Source: a virus
Direction: 5' to 3' (one strand)
Length of the DNA: 29,237 bases
IMG/VR virus record: IMGVR_UViG_3300042554_002645
Span: 1 to 29,237 of that record
The position numbers and the translations under genes were made by a program. Below the pieces are notes generated by a model. That model was given only the letters and a program-made list of their open reading frames with translations. It was not told where the DNA came from and searched no databases. Numbering within the stretch: position 1 is the first letter of the stretch; each line of letters starts with the position of its first letter. Shown here piece after piece: positions 22,350 to 29,170 of the stretch.

Positions 22350-22438
22350 AGGCCATCGGCGGCATCCTGTGGGGGCTCTTGCTCTCCACCATCATCATCA
22401 CGTTCTTGAGCGCACTCGCGAGGATTTTCATCTCATGA
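22346..22438 (+). CDS. 30-residue membrane peptide
   Basis: Reads MKAIGGILWGLLLSTIIITF, then LSALARIFIS: almost entirely one hydrophobic helix. GTG start 8 bases after GGAGG, overlapping the previous stop (GTGA), and its own stop overlaps the next ATG. The perfect fit into the overlapping gene string supports a real gene despite its length. Could act as a toxin-like or regulatory membrane peptide; function unknown. Confidence 0.6.
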   Translation: MKAIGGILWGLLLSTIIITFLSALARIFIS

Positions 22439-22683
22439 CCATGAAACTCTGGTTACTCAAGCCTCTCAGCGAGAAGCCCTGGGTCCCCTGGTACGACAAG
22501 TGCTTCGGTATGGTCGTCCGGGCTGCCACTGAGCCCGAGGCCCGCCGCTGGGCCAGTATGTACGGCGGTGACGAGGGCGAGGAACCCTGGCTCAACCCCA
22601 GCGACAGTACCTGCGTCGAGCTCCTCGCCGACTACCACGGCGCCGAACCTGGCCCAATCCTCATCGACATCCACTCCGCATGA
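22435..22683 (+). CDS. Conserved small phage protein (KLWLLKP type)
   Basis: An 82-residue protein, MTMKLWLLKPLSEKPWVPWY, then DKCFGMVVRAATEPEARRWASMYGGDEGEEPWLNPSDSTCVELL. The pattern 'MK.WLLkP....PW.PWYDK.FG.VVRA..E.EAR..A....GDEG...W' is one I recognise from many phage early regions. Its function is unknown to me. The ATG at 22435 overlaps the preceding stop. Confidence 0.75.
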   Translation: MTMKLWLLKPLSEKPWVPWYDKCFGMVVRAATEPEARRWASMYGGDEGEEPWLNPSDSTCVELLADYHGAEPGPILIDIHSA

Positions 22684-22904
22684 ACGCCGACAACTACATC
22701 TACGTCGACGAGAGCGGGCCAGCCATTGCGGTCTACGCAGCCAGCGGGGAGGTCCCGGCTCGCGTGTTCGTCGTCGGGGAAGAGAACCGCCAGTACGAGC
22801 AAGACCAGGTCTTCGAGGACATCCACGATGCCCGCCGCTATGCCGAGCGTTATGCCGCCGCCCTGGCGACCACGCTCGGTTGCGACTGGGGCACTAACTA
22901 CTAG
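22680..22904 (+). CDS. 74-residue acidic protein
   Basis: Reads MNADNYIYVDESGPAIAVYA, then ASGEVPARVFVVGEENRQYEQDQVFEDIHDARRYAERYAAALATTLGCDWGTNY. Looks like a short beta-sheet followed by a helix. Start overlaps the previous stop. Last gene before a 150-bp gap with hairpins. Function unknown. Confidence 0.65.
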   Translation: MNADNYIYVDESGPAIAVYAASGEVPARVFVVGEENRQYEQDQVFEDIHDARRYAERYAAALATTLGCDWGTNY

Positions 22905-23057
22905 GAACCGCTCGCGCGCCCGGAGGGCTCCGGGATAAGCCCCGAACGAGCAGAGTGACTACTGAAGGTTCGCGAACGGCGTGTCCCAGTCACGTCCGTA
23001 AGCCCTCTGGCCCGGAGGTGACTTAGTCACAGGGCAACCACATCACAAGGAGGCTTC
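22905..23057 (+). other. Hairpin-rich gap
   Basis: Contains a compact hairpin CCCGGAG-GG-CTCCGGG (22919-22934) without a T-tract, the palindrome GTTCGCGAAC (22968-22977) and TCACT-type half units near 22991 and 23021. It could be a transcript processing or pausing site, or the leader of the unit starting at 23058. AAGGAGG of that gene lies at its end. Confidence 0.4.
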
Positions 23058-23249
23058 ATGAGCCAGTTCCAGCTTGACACTCAGGATCGCATCCGCCACC
23101 ACGCCGACAAGCTCCATGACCTTGTCAAGGAGCTGCGCCTACACGACCTCACCTTCGATCAGCGGTGGATCTCGCTCGGCGCCACCCAGCTCCAGCTCGG
23201 GATCATGTGCCTCACCCGCGGCGTTCTCGGCAACCAGGACAGGTTCTAA
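23058..23249 (+). CDS. Possible Acb2/Tad1-like helical-hairpin protein
   Basis: A 63-residue all-helical protein (MSQFQLDTQDRIRHHADKLH...). Its end, FDQRWISLGATQLQLGIMCL then TRGVLGNQDRF, resembles the 'RWlsig.tdlQ.G.M.L.RaV....F' ending that I associate with phage proteins in the Acb2/Tad1 helical-hairpin family. These proteins sequester cyclic nucleotide signals of CBASS or Thoeris defence. The resemblance is from memory and covers a short region, so this is a candidate only. AAGGAGG is 6 bases upstream. TAATG overlap with the next gene. Confidence 0.5.
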   Translation: MSQFQLDTQDRIRHHADKLHDLVKELRLHDLTFDQRWISLGATQLQLGIMCLTRGVLGNQDRF

Positions 23250-23677
23250 TGACCCAGCGCGACCCCAACGGCATCAGCCAGCACGCGCCAGGCGCCAAAC
23301 TCGACGCCGGCAAGACCCCAATCGTCAAGGGCTTCCTGGCCCAGTTCCCGCACGCCTGTACCGAAGTCGCCGAGATCTCCGCCTACGGCGCCCAGAAGTA
23401 CACCTGGGGCGGCTGGCGCTCCGTGCCCGACGCGAACACGCGCTACCTCGACGCTCTTGGTCGGCACCTCATCATGTACCTCTGCGGCGAAGACCTCGAC
23501 CGCGAGTCGCAGCGCATGCACCTGGCCCACATGGCCTGGAATGCGCTTGCCGTACTCGAGCTCAGCCTCACTGAGATCGAAGAAGCCTACATTCCGGCCA
23601 CTGCCCCCGACAAGATCGTCACTCAACTCGACGACAGTTGGGAGATCGTCAAGGCCACCGAGTTCCACAACGAGTAA
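23249..23677 (+). CDS. dATP/dGTP diphosphohydrolase-like protein (DUF5664 type)
   Basis: A 142-residue protein. The sequence KLDAGKTPIVKGFLAQFPHA, EVAEISAYGAQKYTWGGW, RYLDALGRHLIMYLCGEDLD and HLAHMAWNALAVLELS matches a widespread phage domain: 'K.DaGK.p...gfl..FP.A..eVA.vS.yGA.KY..gGW...RY.DAl.RHl.....GE..D.eS...HlAH.AWNALA.LEL'. It is annotated as an N-terminal dATP/dGTP diphosphohydrolase domain. The conserved E, H and D residues suit a metal-dependent nucleotide hydrolase, which would adjust dNTP pools. Start overlaps the previous stop. Confidence 0.8.
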   Translation: MTQRDPNGISQHAPGAKLDAGKTPIVKGFLAQFPHACTEVAEISAYGAQKYTWGGWRSVPDANTRYLDALGRHLIMYLCGEDLDRESQRMHLAHMAWNALAVLELSLTEIEEAYIPATAPDKIVTQLDDSWEIVKATEFHNE

Positions 23678-23687
23678 GGAGTCCCTC

Positions 23688-24107
23688 ATGGGAGACCGTG
23701 CCCTCATCCAGTTCGTCAGTTGGCCTTCTTCCGACCCCAGCCTCATCAAGAAACGGTGCGAGGTCCAGGACGGCAGCTACAGTCCCGTCGTCTACCTCCA
23801 CTGGATGGGGGAAGACGTTCCTCGCCTTCTCTCGGCGCTGCAGATCCTCATGGGGGACCGCCGGGGCGACGTCGACTACACCGCCGCCCGTTGTATCGGG
23901 CTTGCCTGCCAAAAGACTCCCGGCAACCTGAGCGTAGGTGTTTTCAACTCAGGCAACCGCGTCTGGTGGGGCCAGGGCGACACCCACGGCGACGCCGGCG
24001 TCATCCTCGTGAACGTTCACCCCAACCACTGGTTCGAGACCCACTGCGAGGGCGGCTACATGACCCCCGAGCTCATCAAGGAGGGCATTGTCCATGGTAT
24101 CGCCTGA
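23688..24107 (+). CDS. 139-residue protein of unknown function
   Basis: Starts MGDRALIQFVSWPSSDPSLI with AAGGAG 7 bases upstream. Sequence SPVVYLHWMGEDVPRLLSAL, DVDYTAARCIGLACQK and GDAGVILVNVHPNHWFETHCEGGY suggests an alpha/beta fold. 'DRA.I.F.......SPvVYLHW.G..V..LL..L......R..DV.Y.aaR.ig......g..s.G..N' is a pattern I have met in phage hypothetical proteins. No catalytic motif can be named. Overlaps the next gene by 14 bp. Confidence 0.72.
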   Translation: MGDRALIQFVSWPSSDPSLIKKRCEVQDGSYSPVVYLHWMGEDVPRLLSALQILMGDRRGDVDYTAARCIGLACQKTPGNLSVGVFNSGNRVWWGQGDTHGDAGVILVNVHPNHWFETHCEGGYMTPELIKEGIVHGIA

Positions 24108-24519
24108 GCCCAACCTGCCCACGATGCTCATCGCCGCCATGCGGAAGTACGGCATCGCCCGCATCGAAGTCGAGTACAGCGGCTACGGCGACAGCGGCCA
24201 GATCGATTACGTCTACTTCTACGGCACCGGCGGCAAGGACTTCGATGCTACCGGCCTCACGGTCCCCGGCTACCAGAAGAATTACGACTGGCAGACCAAA
24301 GATTACATCGTCCACAAGGAGGACTACCTTACCGAGCTTGCCCAGGACGTCGTCTGGTATTGGCTCGAAGAGGCCCACGGCGGCTGGGAAATCGACGAGG
24401 GCTCCGACGGCAAGTACGCGCTCACCCTCGACGAGAACGTTCTTGCCGTCGCTAACACGCACAACAACCACTTTACCCAGACCGACACGGAAGAGTCCGA
24501 TTTCGAGGTGACGCCATGA
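24094..24519 (+). CDS. DUF6878-like protein
   Basis: A 141-residue acidic protein. The core LPTMLIAAMRKYGIARIEVEYSGYGDSGQIDYVYFY and the helical segment LTELAQDVVWYWLEEAHGGWEIDEGSDG fit a family I know as DUF6878: 'gI..i.veY.GsGDsGqI..v' followed by 'd..w..le..h.GWe.neGa.G'. Function unknown. ATG at 24094 with AAGGAGG 9 bases upstream. The stop overlaps the next gene (ATGA). Confidence 0.68.
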   Translation: MVSPEPNLPTMLIAAMRKYGIARIEVEYSGYGDSGQIDYVYFYGTGGKDFDATGLTVPGYQKNYDWQTKDYIVHKEDYLTELAQDVVWYWLEEAHGGWEIDEGSDGKYALTLDENVLAVANTHNNHFTQTDTEESDFEVTP

Positions 24520-25733
24520 TCAGCTTCACGACGCCTGGTCTCATCGACATGCGGGCGTTCACGCACTTCGGTGTGAACGCCAAGGAGAACACCAACCCCA
24601 TCGGCTACTTCGGCACCGGCCTCAAGTACGCCCTGGCGGTCCTGGCCCGGCACGACGCCCGCGTTACCATCAACCGCGGCGGCCAGGATTACACGCTCCG
24701 CGTCCGCCCCGGCAACATGCGCGGCAAGGAGTTCTCGTTCATCGACCTCGTCAGCGGCGACGAGGTCATCGAGTTGCCGTTCACCACTGAGCTCGGCAAG
24801 AACTGGGAGCTCTGGATGGCGTTCCGGGAGCTCTACTCGAACACCCTCGACGAGAACGGCATGGTTCTCGAAAAGATGCCGAGTGTTGACGAGTCCAACG
24901 TGACGGTCATCGTCGTCGACCACCCCGAGTTCGATGCGATCTGGGCCGAGAAGGGCGAGTACTTCCTTGATACGAAGGGTCGCACTCCGCTCGCCAGACT
25001 CAAGGATATCGAGATCTACCGCCGTTGCACTGCTCAAGGCGCCATCTTCATGCAGGGGATCCGCGTCGGCACCACCGACGGCGACTCCCTCTTCACCTAC
25101 AACCTCACGAAGAACAAGCGTCTTACCGAAGATCGCGCGCTCGCCGACGACTCGGCTTTCCGTATGACCATCGTCGGCCAGCTCCGCGAACTCGATAGCA
25201 CGCACGAGAAGTTTCTTCGTGAGATCCTCGTCGCCCCTTCGCGGAGCTATGAGGGCCGACTTGATCACCGCTTCGGCCTCAACTACGACAAGGCGACAGA
25301 CTTCTACAATGGCTTCGTCTCCAACCTCGTTCGTGATCGCGTTGCGGGCCTCAACCCGACCCTGGCGGGCTACGTCAGGCTCTACAACATCGATGGCGGG
25401 GTCGCCCCTGACGAGGTCCAGCCCAGCGAGCTCGATACCAGGCGGCTCACCAAGGCCATCTCTTTCTGCAAGTCCCTCGGCTTCCTGGTCGACAAGTACC
25501 CCATCAGGGTTTTTGCCCCGGGGGACTCCAGTCTGCTTGGCATGGCCATCGACGGCCAGATCTGGGTCTCGGCCCAGAGTTTCCGCCAGGGCACCAAGAA
25601 CCTGGCCGGTACCCTGATCGAGGAGTACATCCACCTCGAGCATGGGCTCCAGGACGAGACCCGCGGCCTGCAGAACTTCCTGGTCGACACCGTCGTCTCC
25701 TTCGGTGAGCGCATCATCGGGGAGCCCCTGTGA
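24516..25733 (+). CDS. GHKL-like ATPase with rearranged motifs and EExxH segment
   Basis: A 405-residue protein. Residues 27-46 read NPIGYFGTGLKYALAVLARH, like the glycine-rich ATP-lid motif (GxFGxGxKxA) of GHKL/Bergerat ATPases. Residues about 101-115 read MAFRELYSNTLDENG, like the Mg-binding N-box (RELxxNxxD, E105, N109, D112). In canonical GHKL proteins the N-box comes first, so the order here is reversed, as in a circular permutation. The C-terminal region has TLIEEYIHLEHGLQDETR (E369, E370, H373, H376), which could be a zincin-like metal site (EExxHxxH). Function unknown; ATP-dependent proteolysis or host interference is speculation. Start overlaps the previous stop; stop overlaps the next GTG. 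Confidence 0.65.
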   Translation: MISFTTPGLIDMRAFTHFGVNAKENTNPIGYFGTGLKYALAVLARHDARVTINRGGQDYTLRVRPGNMRGKEFSFIDLVSGDEVIELPFTTELGKNWELWMAFRELYSNTLDENGMVLEKMPSVDESNVTVIVVDHPEFDAIWAEKGEYFLDTKGRTPLARLKDIEIYRRCTAQGAIFMQGIRVGTTDGDSLFTYNLTKNKRLTEDRALADDSAFRMTIVGQLRELDSTHEKFLREILVAPSRSYEGRLDHRFGLNYDKATDFYNGFVSNLVRDRVAGLNPTLAGYVRLYNIDGGVAPDEVQPSELDTRRLTKAISFCKSLGFLVDKYPIRVFAPGDSSLLGMAIDGQIWVSAQSFRQGTKNLAGTLIEEYIHLEHGLQDETRGLQNFLVDTVVSFGERIIGEPL

Positions 25734-25930
25734 AAGAAAGCGTGGAGGCCGTCACCCTTCGGTTGCGCCAGGAAGGCCGCACCGACGACTACATCGCGTC
25801 TTACCTGAGAGGCTACTTCTCCGATGCCCTCTTCGCGCCGCCTTCTCGCCCCCCACCGGCCTCCAAGGTTTCACGCAAGAAAGGCTCGGCTGCGGAAGGC
25901 CGGGATACTGATCCGGGTCTTCCGGGTTAG
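25730..25930 (+). CDS. 66-residue protein
   Basis: GTG start overlapping the previous stop. Reads MKESVEAVTLRLRQEGRTDD, then YIASYLRGYFSDALFAPPSRPPPASKVSRKKG. A short helical domain ('Y.....LRGYFSD') followed by a Pro/Lys-rich tail. The tail overlaps the next candidate frame and has relaxed codon use there. Function unknown. Confidence 0.6.
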   Translation: MKESVEAVTLRLRQEGRTDDYIASYLRGYFSDALFAPPSRPPPASKVSRKKGSAAEGRDTDPGLPG

Positions 25931-26342
25931 CCGCTACGAGATCTTCGTCCACGGTGTCCTGGTCGTCTCCCGGCTGCACCGTATCCCCCACCACAAGGTG
26001 GAGTCACTTCGTCCGGTCGTGATCCTCTGGGGCAAGGCGCTCCAGGAGGCCGAGCGCATTCATGCCCTACTTCGGCAGTGGCACAACATCAACAGGGGTA
26101 TGTATGGTGCTGTTACGTGGAAAGTACCTCGTTCTGGCTGCCGAGCTGACGGCGCTTATTGCGCTACAGGTGGTCTATCTGGTAAAACGCCGGCGCAAGA
26201 AGCCGCGCGGGGGGACTGCCCATTCTGTCAACGGGCAGCCGGTCGTCTCCGCGCAATCGCTGAACTCCCAGTCGCCCCGCCGGTCCGAGGAGCCCGAATT
26301 CCGTTATACGCCTCCGCCTGCGGCAGCCCCGCCTACGACTGA
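25824..26342 (+). CDS. Overlapping reading frame, partly convincing
   Basis: A 172-residue frame. Its central part (RVFRVSRYEIFVHGVLVVSR, HHKVESLRPVVILWGKALQE, AERIHALLRQWHN; bases about 25915-26090) has GC-ending codons and looks like a real protein. No other gene covers bases 25931-26103. After about 26104 it reads Cys/Gly-rich sequence with relaxed third positions while a membrane protein in another frame looks better. Either the genes truly overlap or a small sequence error or frameshift separates a short gene from its real stop. Low confidence. Confidence 0.4.
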   Translation: MPSSRRLLAPHRPPRFHARKARLRKAGILIRVFRVSRYEIFVHGVLVVSRLHRIPHHKVESLRPVVILWGKALQEAERIHALLRQWHNINRGMYGAVTWKVPRSGCRADGAYCATGGLSGKTPAQEAARGDCPFCQRAAGRLRAIAELPVAPPVRGARIPLYASACGSPAYD

Positions 26343-26346
26343 GTAA
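26104..26346 (+). CDS. Single-pass membrane protein with Pro-rich tail
   Basis: Reads MVLLRGKYLVLAAELTALIA, then LQVVYLVKRRRKKPRGG. One transmembrane helix (about 8-27) is followed by a basic stop-transfer cluster (KRRRKK) and a disordered Ser/Pro-rich tail ending TPPPAAAPPTTE. AGGGG precedes the ATG. Third positions here are more GC-rich than in the competing frame. Function unknown. Confidence 0.55.
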   Translation: MVLLRGKYLVLAAELTALIALQVVYLVKRRRKKPRGGTAHSVNGQPVVSAQSLNSQSPRRSEEPEFRYTPPPAAAPPTTE

Positions 26347-26358
26347 GGTGGGTCGCCT

Positions 26359-26433
26359 GTGAGAACCAACCCGAACATCCTTCCTGGCACAGGGCCAGGG
26401 CCGGGACTTGCCTTCCAGAAAGACAAGGGATGA
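26359..26433 (+). CDS. 24-residue leader peptide candidate
   Basis: GTG-initiated frame (MRTNPNILPGTGPGPGLAFQ, then KDKG) with AAGGTGG 8 bases upstream. Its TGA overlaps the ATG of the primase-helicase. That overlap may help initiation of the large gene, whose own ribosome site is poor. The GPG repeats are encoded by a short GGGCCAGGGCCGGG repeat. Weak evidence. Confidence 0.3.
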   Translation: MRTNPNILPGTGPGPGLAFQKDKG

Positions 26434-28787
26434 GATTCGATTTTCTCTCGGCGGCCCTGCCGCTGACCAAGGCCTTCAACCTGCGTGACGACGGGACCTA
26501 CGAATCCCAGGCCTACCCGCTGGTCCGGAACATGACTTCGACCTCGGTCGAGGCCGCCGGCCCTGCGGAGCTGCTCCAGGCGATCCAGGAACACGGCGCC
26601 TCCGGCAACTGTCTGCTCAAGGGGCTCCTCAAGGACCCCATCAGCAACCAGTCCCGGGCCGGCATGACCGACCCTCGGACACCTACTCACTGGATCGTCT
26701 TTGACCTCGACCGGATCGCCGGCGCCTTCGCCAGCGCCGAGGCGTTCATTGCCGCCCTGCCTCCGGCGTTCCACGACGTCACCTACATCCACCAGTACTC
26801 GGCGTCCTACGGCATTACCAAGACCACCTACCGGGCCCATCTCTTCTTCCTCCTGGCCCGTCCTGTCTCGCCGCTTGTCCTCAAGGAGTGGTTCGCCGGG
26901 CTCTGCTACCACACTGAGCCACTGCGTCACTTGGTCACGTTGAGCACGAACAACCTCGCGCTCAGCCTGCCGGTCGACCACACCGTGGCCCAGAACGACA
27001 AGCTCATCTACATCGCTCCGCCCGACTGCCGCAACTTCACCGACCCCGTCACCGAGCGGCTGTCCCTCGTGGCCAAGGGCGCTGACTTCGTCCAGTACGA
27101 CTTTCCCGCCCTGGTCCCGTCGCTCTCCGCGGCCCACGACGAGCTCCTCGCCGAGCTGCGCGAGAAGGCGGGGCTCCCGGCGCGCAAGCCGAAGCTCAAG
27201 CTCCTGAACGGCGAGGAGGTCCTGACGAACCCGGACGGCGTAGTCGTCACCGACATCAAAGAGCAGAACGGCTACATCCGCCTCAACCTCAACGGTGGCG
27301 ACTCCTGGGCCTACTTCTTCGACCCGGAGAACCCGCGCCTCGTCAAGAACTTCAAGGGGGAGCCGAACCTGCTCCTCACCGACATCGCCCCGGACCTGTA
27401 CCGAAAGGCGCGCGACATGATGCCGGCGCCGACCAAGAAGACTTCGTACGTCTTCCGTGACCCGGCGTCCGATCAGTGGTACGCCGGCGTCTACGACCCG
27501 TACCTCCGGGCCTGGGAGCTGCTGGCTCCCATCGGCAGCTACGAGAAGATCAAGGCGTTCTTCGCCACCCGCGGCGGCATTGCCCCGGACGCCGAGCAGA
27601 TCCCGGACTGGGACTACGAGTTCCGCCCGTACGAAGACGAGGTCTGCGACCCGCCGCGGAAGTTCGTCAACCGCTTTCAGCCGACCGACTTCATGCGGCT
27701 CGCTCCCAGGAACAACACTTTGCCGGCAACTGCCGCCAAGATCCTCAAGAGCGTCGTCGGCGGGGACGAAATCGTCATGGACGCCCTCATCAACTGGCTC
27801 GCGTGCATCTTCCAGCACCGCACCAAGATCGGCACGGCCTGGGTCCTGTCCGGCGTCCAGGGCACCGGCAAGGGCCTGCTGATCCACGAGCTGCTGCGCC
27901 CGCTCTTCGGCCCTACCTGCGTGGCCAAGCAGCTCCACCACTTCTCGGACCAGTTCAACGCCTTCCTCGAGACGTCCCTCATCGTCAACGTCGACGAGGT
28001 GCGGCTCGACTCCTCCCGCGGCGAGTCGGCCAAGCTCCTGGCCATGGTGAAGAACCTTATCACCGAGCCCACGGTCGACATCCGGTCGATGCGCCAGAAC
28101 AGCCGCCAGGCCAAGTCGTACTCGAACTTCATCTTCACGTCGAACGACTACGACGCGATGCGCATCGACCGCACCGACCGCCGCTTCAACATCGCGCCGC
28201 GCCAGGAGACCCCGATCTCCGTCACCCAGGCCGAGGTCGACGCCCTCAAGCTCGAGCTCTTCGACTTCGCCGGGTTCCTTGCCTCTTACCCGGCAGACCT
28301 CGACCGGGCCCGGCGCCCCATCGAGACGGAGGCCAAGGAAATCATGCGCAAGCACGGGCTCGACAGCGTCGAGCAGCTCGTCGACGCCGTCCTCGGCGGC
28401 GACCTGTCCTTCGTCATCCGCATGCTCTCCTTCGGGATGGACTTCCGCGAGTCCGGCGTCTGGGTCGAGGTCGACAAGGTCGTCCGCAGATGGGCCGAGG
28501 CTGCCAACACCGGCAAGGTGTGCGTCATCCGCCGCCGCGATCTCTACATGCTGTACCGCTACGGCTACGACGCGAACGCGAAGCCGCAGAGGTTCAACCG
28601 CATGCTCGAACACAAGAACTTCCCGCCCGTCAGCCAGTGGCTCGACGAGCTGTCTGGCCGCTACGTGCTGGGCACCGTCACGGTGTGGAAGTGCGATCCC
28701 GAAGTCCTGCAGGAGTACGCCAGCTCGAAGGAAGAGGACACCAAGCCTGCCACCATCGTCCAGTTTCCCCGCGCTGCATCCGAATGA
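26430..28787 (+). CDS. AEP primase fused to SF3/D5-like helicase
   Basis: A 785-residue replication protein that should prime and unwind DNA at the fork. The N-terminal half resembles archaeo-eukaryotic primases: HWIVFDLDRI (D92, D94), SASYG (about 124-128) and YRAHLFFLL (H137). The C-terminal half is a D5/DUF5906-type helicase: region RLAPRNNTLPATAAKILKSV, Walker A SGVQGTGKG (about 474-482), Walker B LIVNVDEV (D522, E523), sensor NFIFTSND (about 566-573) and a likely arginine finger in DRTDRRF. A winged-helix-like end follows. It pairs naturally with the polymerase and exonuclease encoded 8 kb to the left. The ATG overlaps a possible leader peptide; the stop overlaps the next ATG. Confidence 0.92.
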   Translation: MRFDFLSAALPLTKAFNLRDDGTYESQAYPLVRNMTSTSVEAAGPAELLQAIQEHGASGNCLLKGLLKDPISNQSRAGMTDPRTPTHWIVFDLDRIAGAFASAEAFIAALPPAFHDVTYIHQYSASYGITKTTYRAHLFFLLARPVSPLVLKEWFAGLCYHTEPLRHLVTLSTNNLALSLPVDHTVAQNDKLIYIAPPDCRNFTDPVTERLSLVAKGADFVQYDFPALVPSLSAAHDELLAELREKAGLPARKPKLKLLNGEEVLTNPDGVVVTDIKEQNGYIRLNLNGGDSWAYFFDPENPRLVKNFKGEPNLLLTDIAPDLYRKARDMMPAPTKKTSYVFRDPASDQWYAGVYDPYLRAWELLAPIGSYEKIKAFFATRGGIAPDAEQIPDWDYEFRPYEDEVCDPPRKFVNRFQPTDFMRLAPRNNTLPATAAKILKSVVGGDEIVMDALINWLACIFQHRTKIGTAWVLSGVQGTGKGLLIHELLRPLFGPTCVAKQLHHFSDQFNAFLETSLIVNVDEVRLDSSRGESAKLLAMVKNLITEPTVDIRSMRQNSRQAKSYSNFIFTSNDYDAMRIDRTDRRFNIAPRQETPISVTQAEVDALKLELFDFAGFLASYPADLDRARRPIETEAKEIMRKHGLDSVEQLVDAVLGGDLSFVIRMLSFGMDFRESGVWVEVDKVVRRWAEAANTGKVCVIRRRDLYMLYRYGYDANAKPQRFNRMLEHKNFPPVSQWLDELSGRYVLGTVTVWKCDPEVLQEYASSKEEDTKPATIVQFPRAASE

Positions 28788-29170
28788 CCCCCGTTGAGCC
28801 AGAGACCAACCTCATCCAGCTCGCCGCTTCCGGCGACCACCCAGTCGTGGACATGTCCGTCTACTGCACTTCCGTGATCTACGGATCGTGCGTGATGGTC
28901 ACACCCCAGGCCACGGCCGCTACGATTCGCGAGCGCCGCGACTCGCTACTCACCAGCATGTCAGCGGCAATCTCGCACGCACTCAACGACACCAAGGGCG
29001 AGATCATATCGATCTCGTTCAAGCACAGCGTCAAGTACGGCCGCGCCAAGGACGCTCGCGCCGTGCGCGACGTCGTCGCGTACCCACGCCACAAGCACGG
29101 CACCGGCAAGCCTTACGTCCTGCTCTGCGAGCCAGGCTGGCTGCCCGATGACGGGGAGGTAATCCATTGA
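28784..29170 (+). CDS. 128-residue protein between primase and nuclease
   Basis: Starts MTPVEPETNLIQLAASGDHP at an ATG overlapping the primase stop. The sequence alternates beta and helix: DMSVYCTSVIYGSCVMVTPQ, RRDSLLTSMSAAISHALNDT, GEIISISFKHSVKYGRAKDARAVRDVVAYPRHKHGTGKPYVLLCEPGW. The basic middle suits nucleic-acid binding, but no family is recognised. GGGGAGG near its end is the ribosome site for the next gene. Confidence 0.7.
   Translation: MTPVEPETNLIQLAASGDHPVVDMSVYCTSVIYGSCVMVTPQATAATIRERRDSLLTSMSAAISHALNDTKGEIISISFKHSVKYGRAKDARAVRDVVAYPRHKHGTGKPYVLLCEPGWLPDDGEVIH

Noticed and set aside
22905-23057. tRNA or tRNA-like gene around GGTTCGCGAAC
   Set aside because: The T-arm-like segment has no matching acceptor, D-arm or anticodon stem at the right distances.
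16705-23677. Diaminopurine (dZ) genome system
   Set aside because: A family A polymerase and a dATP/dGTP hydrolase-like gene are present, but no PurZ, and no HD-domain DatZ, is visible in the window; the evidence is insufficient.
26304-28613. Minus-strand open frame of 769 codons opposite the primase-helicase
   Set aside because: The plus strand carries unmistakable primase and helicase motifs; the opposite frame is repetitive Val/Glu/Gly/Asp sequence.
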